The notes beneath the pieces are model-generated. The model searched no databases. It worked only from the letters and a program-made list of their open reading frames with translations, and was not told the DNA's origin. The position numbers and the translations under genes were made by a program. This document shows, in pieces, positions 47,600 to 61,176 of a DNA stretch of 64,000 nt. The DNA comes from Phyllostachys edulis (Eukaryota > Streptophyta > Magnoliopsida > Poales > Poaceae), in contig CM070566.1 in the NCBI GenBank assembly GCA_036346405.1, forward strand, positions 55,028,382 through 55,092,381. The letters are read 5' to 3'. How positions within the stretch are numbered: position 1 is the stretch's first letter; the number at the start of each line of letters is the position of its first letter.

Positions 47600-49672
47600 T
47601 GTAATACCCCATTCAATCTTTAGAACAATATTTGAATTTCAACTGTTTTATCAGGAATTACAAAGGGATTTCAAAATTTCTCTTGAAGGAGGATTAAATC
47701 TTGGGCCAAAGGCCCATAGCCTTAGCCCATTAGGGGTAGCCAAACCCCAGAGGCTACTGTAGCTACAGTACAACGCCACCTGCTACAGTAGCCACCCCCT
47801 CCCTTGCTGCTGTCCAAGAAGAAGAAGGAGGGAGGGAGAAGAACCCTTCGGGTGCCGCCGGCCAAGGAGAAAAGAAGAGGAAGAGAGGAGAAGAAGAGGA
47901 GAGGATCATCTTCGAGGCTTGATCATCGTCTTCTCGCTGGTATACAAGGGTAACTAAGTGTTTTCCCCACTGTTTCTTGTTGATTAGAGGCGAATTCGAT
48001 GATTTGGGTTGGATCGTTTTGCTGCCAGTAGACGTTCAATTCTGTCCAGTACATTGCGTTGTTGATTTCGGGTTCTTAGAGACAGAAGTCAAGATGCCCA
48101 TCTCCTAGAGATAGTTAGATAATTTTTTTAGCTTTCTGTGGCCACCAAGAACACCTAATTCTGACATACGGATCAAAATTTATGATAGTTTCAATCTTGC
48201 TGCCCAGAATTCTGACGAGATTGATCTGTTAATTTGTCTTTTAAGTAATGTTTATGTTAGAGGCAAATTCAGGGTTTCCACCCAGCTAGATTGTTTTATA
48301 AAATTTTATAATCTTTCCAGAATGATAAAGAACACCCTAATCGGAGTTGTAGATCAAAAGTTGTGATCTGTTCTTTACTGCTATCCGATTCGTCTGGATA
48401 GAATCTGTCTTTTAAGTTCAACTGCCTGTTAGCATTTGTTTTTGGCCGAATTGAGTTACCTCACCAACTAGAATGTTGTATATATGTTCGTTAAGTTTTG
48501 TTAGGAACTGGGCTCACCTCGTTCCGAGTCCCAGGTCAATAGTTATGGTTATTTCCGTTCTGCTGTCCAAATTTGATTCTGTGGTTGTGTTGCCTGTTTT
48601 CAGAATAGGGATTATGGCGATTTTTTGGGTGTTTGGGAAGGTGTTGTAGAACGTTACTGGTAGTGTCCTATACCATGTTGTTCTTATTTCGAGTACTTAC
48701 TTGTGCAGGCAGAGAGGCTTCGGGTTTAGAGGCATCTCCATTGCCTACTAACGTGTCGCAACTCGAAAGGCAAGTACTTTGATGTTCTTATGATTAGTGA
48801 ATGCTGGATGCTTGATGTTCATATTGTGCTTTTCTGTGATCCATGAGAATATTCAAAGTTTATGTTCCTTTCTTATGTGTTAATTCCATGTGTAGACATG
48901 ATGTCTTTCATAATTCATATTTCAATACATGCATCTATTTTCATGTTCCTTCCACGGGAGTGGATTATAAGACCCATCAATTCCAGTATAGGCACGTAAG
49001 ACCCACCATTCCAATGTGGGCAGATTTGGACACCCGTATGAAACGTTCTTCATACGGGATTTGGATCCCCCGCATTTTGTTAAATGCGGGCTTAGGTGAA
49101 CACCGACGGGTGTGTCACTAGCTATACCGGTATAAGCATGTGTGCAGTCCATTCCTTTCATTCAACCATTTATTTCATTCATTCATATATTCATTTGGTG
49201 TTATGTTCATATTCTTAAAAGATGTTGCCTTGTTCATAATTGTTGTATGTTCAATTATTCATCGTATTTGCCGAGTCTCGGACTCATTCTTGCTTTGTTT
49301 GTTTATTTTAGGTGATCGTTGATGATGGCTCTATTGGGAGGGAGTAGATATGCACTATTCGATCACTTCACCATATTTCAATTCAATAATAGGACTTGGT
49401 TCTAGCCTTCATTCATTAATTGATGAACTGTAATAAATAAATTTAGATGTGGTTGATAACCCTCTTTATGTTATGGTTGATTAAGTATTGCTTGTGATCT
49501 TCGATCACCCTTTGATATACTTGCTTGAATTCAGACTATTTTCATGCCATGGTTCTATTAAATAGTGATCTCTTTATGTCATTAGATGATATTATTCAAA
49601 TTCTTCCGCATTATGGTTGTATGTTAGATGTTTTAGGTGACATCTTGGCTTCCGAATAGCCAGGGTGTTACA
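47600..49672 (+). repeat. B 5' LTR
   Basis: TGTAATACCCCATTC to AGGGTGTTACA. It contains the perfect palindrome tactgtagctacagta at 47755-47770. Confidence 0.92.
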
Positions 49673-52600
49673 ATTGGTATCAGAGCGGGCTTTAGGTCCG
49701 TGGTTAATAGAAATATATTAAAATGACACACTGTGCATAGTAGGTGGGGTTGGGTAATTCATTGTTTTCGCATTTCTATTGTTATGTTTCATTCGTTGAG
49801 CAATTGTTGAATTGCTTCTGTACTATCTTTCTTGTTGTTAATCTATGATATGATGTGATAGCTTATATCTATGAATTTATTCTATGATTGTCATGAGATG
49901 ATCCTATATATTCATAATTGATATATTGATTATGCGTGTCAATGACGGATGATAGGAAGTGGAGGTCGTGGTTGTTACTCTGGGATTCACCAGGTTACAC
50001 CACCATTCGCGGTTTGTGGTTAGGGGAGTAGTTACCCTAAGTACCATAGTTTCAGGTGTTAAGCGTGAGTTGCTTTAGAAAGTTGTTCTCTTCCTTGATT
50101 TCTGAATTTGGCAATACTTGCCCTGTGGTGGTTGATGAATTTCTCCTGGGTTCGTGATTCATGATAGTTGATGGTTTTCAATAGATCTCTAATGGTTCTC
50201 TGAAATAATTATTGCTTTTCGACTGTTGAGTTGCTTTTACTACTTGTGATCGATGTCAATTGGCAAGATTGATGTTTCCATGGTTGTTCCTTCTTTCTCA
50301 TTGGAAAAGGATGACTCATTTATTCGTTTGATAGTTTAGATAATGAAAGTTTTCTGTTGCCAGTTCGTAAACATGTGAAAGCTTTGGCTTTATGTATTTA
50401 TTTTGGATTACTTTGAGCATTGAGGTTTAAAGTCTCTCTTTTGCTGAATGAAGGTGTTAGGATCCTTTTGTGATGCCTTAGCATGCTTAAAATGAGAAGT
50501 TATAACTAAACGAATAAATTGTTATGTTGTGAGTTACCAAGTTGGGTTGTTAGCATGGTGCAAATCAATTATTCTTAACCACCATCCATGAAAGTGAAAT
50601 TGATTAATTTGAGATGCCCTTGTATTTGATACATAGTGTATGTTAAATAAAAGACTATCCATATCCGTTCAGAACCTATGGATCTTACATAGGTGCTAGA
50701 TTTACCTATTTTCTGATATGCTAAAATTGTTGAAACCTGTATAAAGAACCAGTTGGATGCTGGTGTATCGATTCGTGAAACCTTGTTTATAGAAAATTAT
50801 GTTAGTGAATCGTTAATCATGTTTTGAACTGATTTCTGAACAAAGGTGAAATGTTGAATCTATGTTTATAGATGGTTAAGTGATTGCAAATGGAATTAGT
50901 ACCGTATGTACACCCATGTTAGTACAATCATCAATTGTTAATGAGCGCTGAGGATGGTGTTGAACAACACCAATAGTGGAATACATGAATTTGGTAAGTG
51001 GTCTTTGATAGCATGCCTTGTGATATTGTTATTGCCTAGCATAATCTTGATATAATAAATTTGCTTCAACCTTGTGGTTTGTGTTTCCTTTGGGAAGTTT
51101 TAGGATGGAGTAATAAAGTTTGATGATTCTTGGTACCAGTGTATGTTGTTGTCATTATTAAATCGCCAGAATGTGAGATTGATGTTAATCCTCGTAGCAA
51201 TTTGATCACCTATGGTGATATTGCTTAAATGAGAGTGTTTCAAGTTTTGCTTTCATGATCTTTTGGTGTTCAAGATTTATGTGGTAAATGGAAGTCGTCG
51301 AGTAAAGCGACGGGTCGCAAAATTCTATTGGTTCTTAAGTGGTTCACGCGATTTGATCTTGAATGTCCATTTGTTCTTATCTGTTAGGGATTGATATTCT
51401 CTTCTTGTGAGCCATATGCTTTCTACTGTGGACTCCACTTATGTTCTATGAGTTCATTGCTTAATTGGTTTTCTCCTTGGTCCTGTGTTCATTGCGAGTG
51501 GTAAATGATTTTCTAGTTGGTGGAAATCGTTTCGATTTGCCTCTTCTTTTGAGAAAGAATCAACCCATTCTTTCCACGTAGGTCTTTCGAAGTGTTTTCT
51601 AATTTCGTGGTGAGGTTGATGTTAATACTTGTAGTAATTTGATCGCCTTTGGTGATATCATTCAAATGAGGATATTTCAAGTTTAGCTTTCGTGATATTT
51701 TGGAGCTCATGAATCATCTGGTAGCTAAAATTATTTAAATAAATTGAGGCATTGGTTTGTCCTGTTGCTTCTTAAGATATTCGTGTGATTTAATCTTAAA
51801 GCCTCTTTGGTCTGAGTTGGCAACTTGAGGTTGCAATCAAAGAAATTTATGTTGGTTCCTTTAAGAGGAGAATAATCTGCTTACTTTTCGCGAAATCCCG
51901 TAAATGAAAATATTTCGAGTTTGGTGGTTGAGATCATTTGGATCTCATGTTTCATGTGTAGTTGAACTATTCTGAGCAATTATGACGTGTTGAAGAATTG
52001 TATTGGATCTTAATTAGTTCTTGTGGTTTGGACTAAAGACCTTATCTTGTTCGTTGTGGTAAAGTGTTGCTAGTCAAAGTATTAATTTCAGTGTTAAAGG
52101 AAAGAGTGTAGTAGAAGTATTTGAAAATTCGAGTCAAGTTTTGTAACTTGAGGTTATTTGAATCATGCCTAAACTTTCTGCTCTTTCCGCTCAAGAGATG
52201 TCGAGTTTCAATCGTAATGTCATTTTCTTATTGGTTGTTACTTGTTAATTCCTTTTTGAGGGATGTGTGTCCTCAACTGTGAACTCAACTTCCGTTTTCC
52301 AAGATCTTCGTTATCAGACTATTTCTTTTGGTTTCGTGATCGCTATGAGGAGCAATGTTTCCCTGTGAGAGGAAACTTGTCCTTGTTCGCCTTTTCCTTT
52401 TGAGAAAAGATCAACAGTTTTATGTTGCAAAGTTTTACAAAGTGTAATTTGGCAACTGTTTGGTGGTGGTTAAGTAATGGTAGTGGTGGTATTTTGCTAC
52501 CAAGCTATTGGAGGGGTAGAAGAAGATGAATTGGTTTTGACCTGTACCTATTAGAGGAAAGTTGATTTAAATGGAATGTTGGGCTTCGAAGTAAATCTGA

Positions 52601-54099
52601 ACAATGTTAAGACTGAGTAGAACCTATAGTATAGCGAAATTCCAGAACTTCAGTTCATGTTGAAAGGTTGGGAATTATCGAAGGTATGGAAACCTTGATC
52701 AATTTTATTGACTAACGCAATTGAAAAGTATTGCAATAATGTGTGGGTGATTCTTGATGATGTCAATGAGTGAGTATGTTGGAATTGTGGGGATGTTAGA
52801 GGTTTAATCTGATGATCTCTCTATTTCTTATAAGATAAGTTCGTTGTAGAGGTCTTGGAGGTTACAGGTGGGCTTTGCACTTTTATGCTAGACCTTGGGT
52901 CGCCTAATGATTGTGTGAAGAGAAAATAGAATATAACGTTTCTTGATCAGTGGAATGATCGGAATGATCATTGTTAGAACCCTTCTGATGTAATACATGA
53001 GCGTGTGTACTGAGGATTTTGAGTTGTTGTTCTTGAAAGTTGGAGGTGATGTAATTGTGTGGGATCCATTTTTTTGTGGTGCTTCGGGTGCCTTCTATCA
53101 AATTAATTTCACCAGTAGAATGAGTTGTCTAGAGGGTTCGGTGGAATCAATAGGGCCTCTCCACAATGGTGTGGATGATGTATTTGAGTTTGAGCATAAT
53201 TTGAGGATGTATAATTAAGAGGTTTAGGCTCGTGTGGTATGCGATGAATTTAAATTCCAAGGTTCGAGAGAAGTTTTATTCCTAAAAGAGAAGCTGAGAA
53301 AAAGGATCTTTCCTCGGGTAGTGAAGCGTTTTCTTGATTCTTGTTTGAGTTTTGTGTTGTTGACTGGTGTCTTCCGCACTTTGAGTTGGCACTTTGTTGG
53401 CATGTTTTATTCTTTCCAATTCAGACAAACCAACAGAAGTACTTGGTTTGGGCATTCGAGTGATTTCTCCTTTGGCTTTCGTGGTATTCATTCGTAAACT
53501 GCTTATTTAGAAAGTGGGATTGTTTTCGTGATGAATCGTCAAATTTGGGATTTTACTCTTTTGGTGGAGAGTTAGTATTGCGTGGATGCGATGAGAACTC
53601 TCTATTTCCAGTTGGATTCTCTTCGTGAATTAGTGGTTTCAGAACCAGTTCTGTTGTGCATTCTTGTTTAAAGGAGGTGACCCTTGTTAGATGAAGAGTT
53701 TGATTTTGAGCATGTTGTGTGTTTTCGTACCAAAGAGGAGTTTGGCCAGGTACATTGGTTTATTTTCGACAGTTGCAGAAATTAGGAACTTGGCGTATCG
53801 CTTTGAACATCTCGGGTCCACATGCGAGGTACGCAACGTCTGGTATGTTCCGATGCGTGCAAATTCTGGAAGAGTCAGAACGAGTTCTAAGGAACAAAAC
53901 TTTGAAGTATGTCAAGGTGCTTTCGTCTCATCAGTCCGAGGAAGAGGCCAATTGGGAGCTGAAGCCTCGCATCCGCGATCAATATCCGAGTTTGTTCACG
54001 GCGGTTACGTGTATTCTGCTGTTAATTTTCAGTTGTGGTTTTCTTTCGCGTAGATCGTTGAGAGGATTCGGGGTCGAATCCTATTTAAGGGGGGAAGAA
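49673..54099 (+). other. B internal region, mostly non-coding
   Basis: Collinear with the A internal region. Up to about 53690 no domain is visible in any frame. An 87-codon open stretch at 53234-53497 has a counterpart at 35433-35696 in A, but neither begins with ATG and both strands are open there. Confidence 0.8.
53715..54010 (+). pseudogene. B pol C-terminal remnant (integrase GPY/F-like region plus chromodomain)
   Basis: The frame from about 53730 reads PKRSLARYIGLFSTVAEIRN and then LAYRFEHLGSTCEVRNVWYV, matching the GPY/F end of gypsy integrase. After a frameshift near 53850 the next frame reads ILEESERVLRNKTLKYVKVL, then SHQSEEEANWEL and RDQYPSLF. This is the chromodomain-type tail of chromoviruses (Tekay/Del-like by pattern). 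In such elements this tail steers integration to particular chromatin. Here it is all that is left of pol, sits just before the purine tract and cannot be translated in one piece. Confidence 0.75.
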
Positions 54100-56185
54100 T
54101 GTAATACCCCGTTCAATCTTTAGAACAATATTTGAATTTCAACTGTTTTATCAAGAATTAAAAGGGATTTCAAATTTTCTCTTGAAGGAGGATTAAATCT
54201 TGGGCCAAAGGCCCATAGCCTTGGACCATTAGGGGCAGCCAAAACCCTAGAGGCTACTGTAGCTACAGTACACCGCCACCTACTACAGTAGCACCGCTGC
54301 TACAGTAGCCACCCCCTCCCTTGCTGCTGTCCAGGAAGAAGAAGGAGGAGGGAGGGAGAAGAACCCTTCGGGTGCCGCCGGCCAAGGAGAAAAGAAGATG
54401 AAGAGAGGAGAAGAAGAGGAGAGGATCATCTTCGAGACTTGATCATCATCTTCTCGCGGGTCTACAAGGGTAACTAAGTGTTTTCCCCACTGTTTCTTGT
54501 TGATTAGAGGCGAATTCGATGATTTGGGTTGGATCGTTTTGCTGCTAGTAGACGTTCAATTCTGTCCAGTACCTTGCGTTGTTGATTTCGGGTTCTTAGA
54601 GATAGAATTCGAGATGTCCATCTCCTAGAGTAGTTAGATAATATTTTTAGCTTTCTGTGGCCGCCAAGAACACCTAATTCCGACATACGGATCAAAAATT
54701 ATGATAGTTTCAATCTTGCTGCCCAGAATTTTGACGAGATTGATCTGTTAATTTGTCTTTTAAGTAATATTTATGTTCGAGGCAAATTCAGGGTTTCCAC
54801 CAAACTAGATTGTTTTATAAAATTTCATAATCTTTCCAGAATGATAAAGAACGCCCTAATCGGAGTTGTAGATCAAAAGTTGTGATTTGTTCTTTACTGC
54901 TGTCCAATTCGTCTGGACAGAATCTGTCTTTTAAGTTCAACTGCCTGTTAGTATTTGTTTTTGGCCGCATTGGGTTACCTCGCCAACTAGAATGTTTTAT
55001 ATATGTTCGTTAAGTTTCGTTAGGAACTGGGATCACCTCGTTCCAAGTCTCAGGTCAATAGTTATGATTATTTCCGTTCTGCTATCCAAATTCAATTCTG
55101 TGGTTGTGTTGCCTGTTTTCAGAATAGGGATTATGGCGATTTCTTGGGTGTTTGGGAAGGTGTTGTAGAACATTACTGGTAGTGTCCTATACCATGTTGT
55201 TCTTATTTCGAGTACTTACTTGTGTAGGCAGAGAGGCTTCGGGTTTAGAGGCATCTCCATTGCCTACTAACGCATCGCAACTCGAAAGGCAAGTACTTTG
55301 ATGTTCTTATGATTAGTGAATGCTGGATGCTTGATGTTTGTATTGTGCTTTTCTGTGATCCATGAGAATATTCAAAGTTTATGTTCCTTTCTTATGTGTT
55401 AATTCCATGTGTAGACATGATGTCTTTCATAATTCATATTTCAATACATGCATCTATTTTCATGTTCCTTCCACGGAGTGGATTATAAGACCCATCAATT
55501 CCAAAGATAGGCACGTAAGACCCACCATTCCAATGTGGGCAGATTTGGACACCCGTATGAAACGTTCTTCATACGGATTTGGATCCGCATTTTGTTAAAT
55601 GCGGGCTTAGGTGAACACCGACGGGTGTGTCACTAGCTATCTGGGTATAAGCACGTGTGCAGTCCATTCCTTTCATTCAACCATTTATTTCATTCATTCA
55701 TATATTCATTTGGTGTTATGTTCATATTCTTAAAAGATGTTGCCTTGTTCATAATTGTTGTATGTTCAATTATTCACTGTACTTGCTGAGTCTCGGACTC
55801 ATTCTTGCTTTGTTTGTTTATTTTAGGTGATCGTTGATGATGGCTCTATTGGGAGGGAGTAGATATGCACTATTCGATCACTTCACCATATTTCAATTCA
55901 ATAATAGGACTTGGTTCTAGCCTTCATTCATTAATTGATGAACTGTAATAAATAAATTTAGATGTGGTTGATAACCCTCTTTATGTTATGGTTGATTAAG
56001 TATTGCTTGTGATCTTCGATCACCCTTTGATATCTTGCTTGAATTAGACTATTTTCATGCCATGGTTCTATTAAATAGTGATCTCTTTATGTCATTAGAT
56101 GATATTATTCAAATTCTTCCGCATTATGGTTGTATGTTAGATGTTTTAGGTGACATCTTGGCTTCCGAATAGCCATGGTGTTACA
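54100..56185 (+). repeat. B 3' LTR
   Basis: TGTAATACCCCGTTC to CATGGTGTTACA. Relative to the 5' LTR it carries an extra 17-base-scale duplication of a ctacagtagc motif near 54280-54300. Confidence 0.92.
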
Positions 56186-56190
56186 ATATA

Positions 56191-56312
56191 TAGGTCCCTG
56201 CCCTCTAGCCTCATAATGCAACTATGAGCGGCACCACGGAAAAGGCAAAGGTATAGAGGGTAGACCGAAAAGCCTCCACAAATCAATCTAGGGTTTTGAA
56301 GAAACCCTAACA
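56191..56312 (+). repeat. G LTR 1, right piece
   Basis: taggtccc to ACCCTAACA, continuing the LTR after B. The primer site tggtattagagc (one change from canonical) follows at 56314-56325. Confidence 0.85.
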
Positions 56313-57404
56313 TTGGTATTAGAGCCACGTTAGCGGCGTGCACGGTGGAAGTTCGCGTCCGAAACCATATCATTGTCTGCATCTGAAGACAAGTCTGCTT
56401 CTGCTGCGCACGTCTACTTCGCGGCACACGTCCTCGATCCGTCCGCTGCGCACGTCCTCGCTCCGTCCTCGATCACATCTAGCACGTCATTGTCTCGGGT
56501 CGCTGGGAAGGAGCCGGGCATCCTCTGCGAAGGAAGCAAATTCCGCTGTGTGCGTTCGCTGCGATTCTTCGTCATCAATGCACATCCGCTGCGAAGAAGT
56601 AAATCTATTGTGTTATTCCAACAGTGTTTCTTCATTTCCTCGAGTGGCGTGCATTGATTTTTTTAATTGAGCTCACGTGAAGCTTCTAGTGTTATTCCTT
56701 CATAGGAGTATATTCAATTTGCTACTTGATTTTGTTGACTCAGCCATGAGAAGCAAAAGCAATAAAGTTTAGGACACATTGATTATTCAATTTATAGGAA
56801 GACAGCATATTGATCTGTGTGCACATTGATCTGCTATCCAATTTTTCTGTTGCTTCAGATTTTTTACTATGCACATTGATCTATGTGCGCCAAAGCAGAG
56901 GAGATGACGGGTATTTTCTTTGTTTCTCCGATCTGAAACTCTTCCATTTCTGGTATCTTCTCGCAATAACAACCAACAGTGTTTTTTTTCAGAACTGCAT
57001 AGATCTTGCAAATTGGATGACTCAAATTTTACAGTTTAAAAGAAAATTCACATTTTTGCTTTTTGCTGAAAGCATTGATTATGTAATAGACAAAAATGAA
57101 CTGGAAGAGCCAGAAAAATGCCACTATTGAGGAAAAAGAGAATTATGCAGAAGAATATGAAAATTGGACACGAGATAAGAAAAGGGCACGTATTTTTATG
57201 TTGGGATCAATGACTGATTCTTTAGCTGCTAAGTATGAAGGTGAACGGAATGCGCGGAAGATAATGCGTAATCTGGAACAAAATTTTGGTGGAGTATTTC
57301 TTATTAAAGTGCTCAATCTTGTTAATCGTTTTCTCTCCATCAAGATGTATGACAACACTTCAATTAATGAGCATCTCAATAAACTCTGTATTTTAGCAGA
57401 GGAA
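56313..57404 (+). pseudogene. G internal region 1: leader and N-terminal gag, cut by H
   Basis: A leader of about 650 bases comes first. Gag then begins where copy 2 has ATG, but copy 1 has ATA (56966-56968). It reads FTFLLFAESIDYVIDKNELE, frameshifts near 57115, then gives YAEEYENWTRDKKRARIFML and INEHLNKLCILAEE. This is copia-type Gag of the UBN2/DUF4219 kind. The frame is cut at 57404 by LTR H and resumes at about 61650. The open frames in the leader (56338-56670) are not supported as genes. Confidence 0.75.
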
Positions 57405-60400
57405 TGTAACGTCCCGTTTTTGGATGGTAAATAGTGTTTACTGTTCTGGTTTTCGTTCTTCACCGTAATTCAAATTACCAAACTATTGCGAAAACCTCCT
57501 TCCTTCTTTTAGCTCGGGTTTGTGTTTCAAATACCCTTGACCTTTGAAATTCAATTTCTAGTTTGAATCCCTCTCTTTTGAATTTTTGGGCCCTTTCTCT
57601 TTTGGCCTCCTTCTCTTTTTGGGCTGGCCCAACCCTCCCGTAGGCCTTCTTTTCTCCCTCCCAGCCCACCTAGCCCATTTCCTTCGGCCCAACCCCCTGC
57701 CCCGGCCTATTTTCTTTTGTCCCACCCAGCGCCGCTATCTTTTTCCCCCAGGCGTCTTCCTTCTCCAGCCAGCGCCGAGAGCCTCCCTCTCTGCTCCCGT
57801 GCTCTTGCACGCCGCCTCTGGCTTCTCTACCACCCACGTGCCTCGCTGCACCGCCGCCATCCCCTCTGGCAGCACGCCACCTCCTCGTCCTATCCCCTCA
57901 GCCGAGCGCACGCCCGAGCCTCTGCACTACCGCCTGCACACCACCTCCGGCTCCCTCTGGCGCGCACGCCACCTCTCCGACGCCCTTACTGCGCCACCAC
58001 CTACCCATCACCCTGTCGACTCCGCGCACAACTCGCCGCCCCTCCTCAGGACCGCGCACCCTCAAACGGCTCCAAGCCTCCCTCCCGTTGGCTCTCACCC
58101 ACCCCAAGGTCTATAAAGCTTCCCCCGGTGCCCTTGCTCACCCTCATGCCGCCCCCGAGCTCCCGGTAAGCCCTCAAGTAAGAAAGCGTCGCCTTCTCGT
58201 TTTCGGCCGCCGCCGCCCCCACCGCTGTCTCCCCGCTTCGGCCATCTTCCGGCGCCACCGACCCTGTCACCGTGAGCCCCCGGCCACCAGGAGCGTTTTG
58301 CCTCAACCCCCGTGAAGTTTCATCCACCACCGCCGCCGCAATCGCCCTTCTTCACCGCCTCCGGCCGCCGCCTTCCCCACCATCAGCCGTTGTCTACAGA
58401 CCCTCTCCGGCCTTCTTGTTGGGCGTGTTGGCTTCGCCTCGCCAAGCTCCCCACCATTCTTGCCCTCCCCAGCCTGAACCACCACCCGACCTCCCTCCTC
58501 GCCGTCACCGAGCCACCGCCGCCGCTTAGCTCCACCCGCTGCCGGCGATAGCCCTCCTCCCGGCGCCGCCACCTCGTCACCACTCGGCCGCCCGCCACTC
58601 CTGCTCTATGCTTGGCCTTGCTGCCGCGTTAGCTCACTTGACGATTGGGACCCTTGGCATCCAGCGTGTGCCTTCGGACAAGCCCAGCATCCCTCATCAT
58701 TAAGCCTTAATGGCTGGTCTTAAAACCCTAATCAAATGACTAGCCTTAAGTTGTCCAAAAATCCCCTCTTTGCTCTCACTAACCTGTGGGCCTTGCGCAC
58801 AGTAAACTGCCCGGTCCTCCCTTGCTCTCACTACCCAGTGGGCCCACTGCGACTTGCTCCCATGGACCGGCATACATGCATAGACGACCCATGGCCCATG
58901 GCATGCGCAAGGACCATTTCCCCTCTCTCTCTCTCTTTCAATTTAATTTAATCTTCGTAAATTCCGTTCTCCTCCGTTATAGCTCCAAAAATTATGAAAT
59001 AAATTTCTAAGTTTTTGTAAATTCAAGATCTTGCTAATGGCATAGGTCTAGTTCAATTTGGAGTTCATGTGTGTATTCTTGTTTATTTATTTGCTCTCTT
59101 TGCTGTTATGCCCTTTTCCGGTATATTCGCCCGATTAGGATTTGATGACACGGGAGACCCCCAAGTTAATCAAACCCAAGAATATCAAGATCCTCTTGCG
59201 AATAACCAAGGCGAGTCAATACTTTGATCATATTGAGCCTACATTTTATGCAAATTATATTCATTTAAATTACCAAAAATTGCATGCTTTAATGATTTAA
59301 TTAAATGTATGTTAAAGCTTAAGGTAGTTAAACACCCATTTGATGATTAATTAATTAATATGTCATCCCTTGATAATTGAATCCTTTATTCCTTGTCACC
59401 CTAGTAAATATATGGTAATACTAGCTATAGGTTGTACTTAAGTGACATACTTGACTTGCTTAAGTGCCGGGGTATTAAAATACCCCAATCATCATTCTTC
59501 AAACATGAAATGATTTGGGCAGTCGTTGGTGGTCCATTGACTGAAAGGAATGGAATAATTTGGTTTTACTCCTCAAAACTGTAATAATTGCTAATACCAC
59601 ATATGGGCAGATGGTAGGGCGGTGGGTGCTCAAGGAGCACTAGAGTGGTGGGAAATGTGGAAAGAACCGCCCAGATGGATTAAGGACTTAATCTTGTCAC
59701 GACCACCCGTGTTAAACAAGTGCAACCACAAGTCTGCAACATGCAACTTGGCTTAGTAAAATTATTAAACCCTGAATGTGTCTCACGGGATGGAGAAAGG
59801 GAATGTGCAAGCTTGCGGTACATCCAGCTTGAATGGGTGAAGTTGCCAGTGGTTGTGGGTAGTCCAAAACTACACCCAACGCTACAGTACAATGATCCCG
59901 CGCAACGTATGGGCGTAACCCCATATGGGTGAGATGACGGAAAGGGCAAGGTAGTTTGAAAGGTTATGTGATAGTCGCTCAACTAAATGACTACGGAATC
60001 ATGTGGGGTAACGAGTATGACTATCTCTTGTGGGTACAGTGTACAACCTCTGCAGAGTCTAAACTGTTTAAACAGTCATGCCTACGGTCAAAGGCGGACA
60101 TGGGATCTTAACTTGAGTTAGTTCTATTTCAAAAACTTTGTGGGTGGTATGAAAAATGTGAAGGGCTCACCTAGCCCTGTGTTTGATTTTACTTGAGTCT
60201 TCGAGCTCAACGGTGGTAATAATTGGAGGTAGCTCCAATCAAAAAGATGCATAGTATAGAGTTTCCGATGGAGGGAACCTCTACTGAATTAAATAGTGCA
60301 CAATTAATCTCTTTAATAAAATGCAATTTGTTAAAAGGCTAAGTGTTAGGACTTTGTAATTATGATTAATTGAAATGATTGCTTTAGCAAATAAAAGAAC

Positions 60401-60967
60401 CTGAGCCACCCTTGTTTAGCCTTGCATATATATATTATTGCATTGTGTGTTGGCTCGTGAGCACGGAAGTTGTGCTCATTCTCGCTCCTCTCCCCAAACC
60501 CTTCAGACAATGAAGACGAAGGAGACTACGCTTTCTACGAAGGCCCAGAAGTTGATGGATAAGGAAATGACGAGGAGTAGTATAGTTCTATAGTCTAGGT
60601 CTCGCCCCAATCTAAGTGGACTCGTTGGTACTCACGTACAACTGATATTATCCAGCTATTGGTTAATATCTGTCGTACACAGGTCGCCCCAGTCGCTTGC
60701 CTGTGGTGAGATGAGCCCTACCTCCTCTTTTGCTTCCGCTGTAGATTTCGTTATCTTCATGTAATATAATCAAGTTGGCCTTATTCGGCCCCTTTTGTAA
60801 AACTCGACCCGACGTGGTCTCATGTCACTCTGTGTTGTAATATATTTGTTTTAGTTCACGGCTTGTATGATTGAATCAGCAATGTGCTTGTGAGTGCTAT
60901 CTACTGATCCAGTGAATAGCACAGTGTTTTCATAGAGGATTTGGATTATCGGAATCTAGGTCCAACA
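57405..60967 (+). repeat. H LTR
   Basis: TGTAACGTCCCG to CTAGGTCCAACA, 3563 bp, TATA box at 58112-58118. Sequence such as gacttgcttaagtgccggggtatt and ccatatgggtg matches F and E in inverse orientation. It is longer than F (2.8 kb) and E (3.25 kb), largely in the GC-rich part. Long frames at 57586-58551 are Pro-rich artefacts of this part. Confidence 0.85.
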
Positions 60968-61176
60968 GAGCTGGTATCAGAGCATACGACTGTAGAACCC
61001 CTAGTTAGATTGGTCGATTGCCTTAAGAACTTGGATCCTATTTCTAAAAGTTAAGAAAAGCTTTACCAAAATATAGAGTATTTATTGCTTCTACGTACTC
61101 ATCATTCCTAGTTCCATACTTATCTCTATTTTCATTAAGTGTTACTAATATTTTCTCCTGTTTCAAAAATTTGTAG

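Larger units (their letters stand above)
47600..56185 (+). mobile_element. Gypsy-type non-autonomous element B, complete
   Basis: LTRs of 2073 and 2086 bp, primer site at 49675-49686, 4427-bp internal region and purine tract aaggggggaagaa (54087-54099). Flanks are ataaa (47595-47599) and atata (56186-56190). The uninterrupted site in G LTR 2 (ctataaataggtccc) supports a 5-bp duplication with one later change. It is the sister of A, with the same lack of gag and RT. Confidence 0.92.

Noticed and set aside
56338..56670. 110-codon frame with a counterpart at 62526-62819
   Set aside because: It is in the G leader between primer site and gag. Several frames are open at once and copies differ by frame-changing indels.
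57586..58551. Long Pro/Ser-rich frames resembling a cell-wall protein
   Set aside because: They lie in the H LTR around its TATA box. Composition explains the open frames, and the related LTRs do not keep them.
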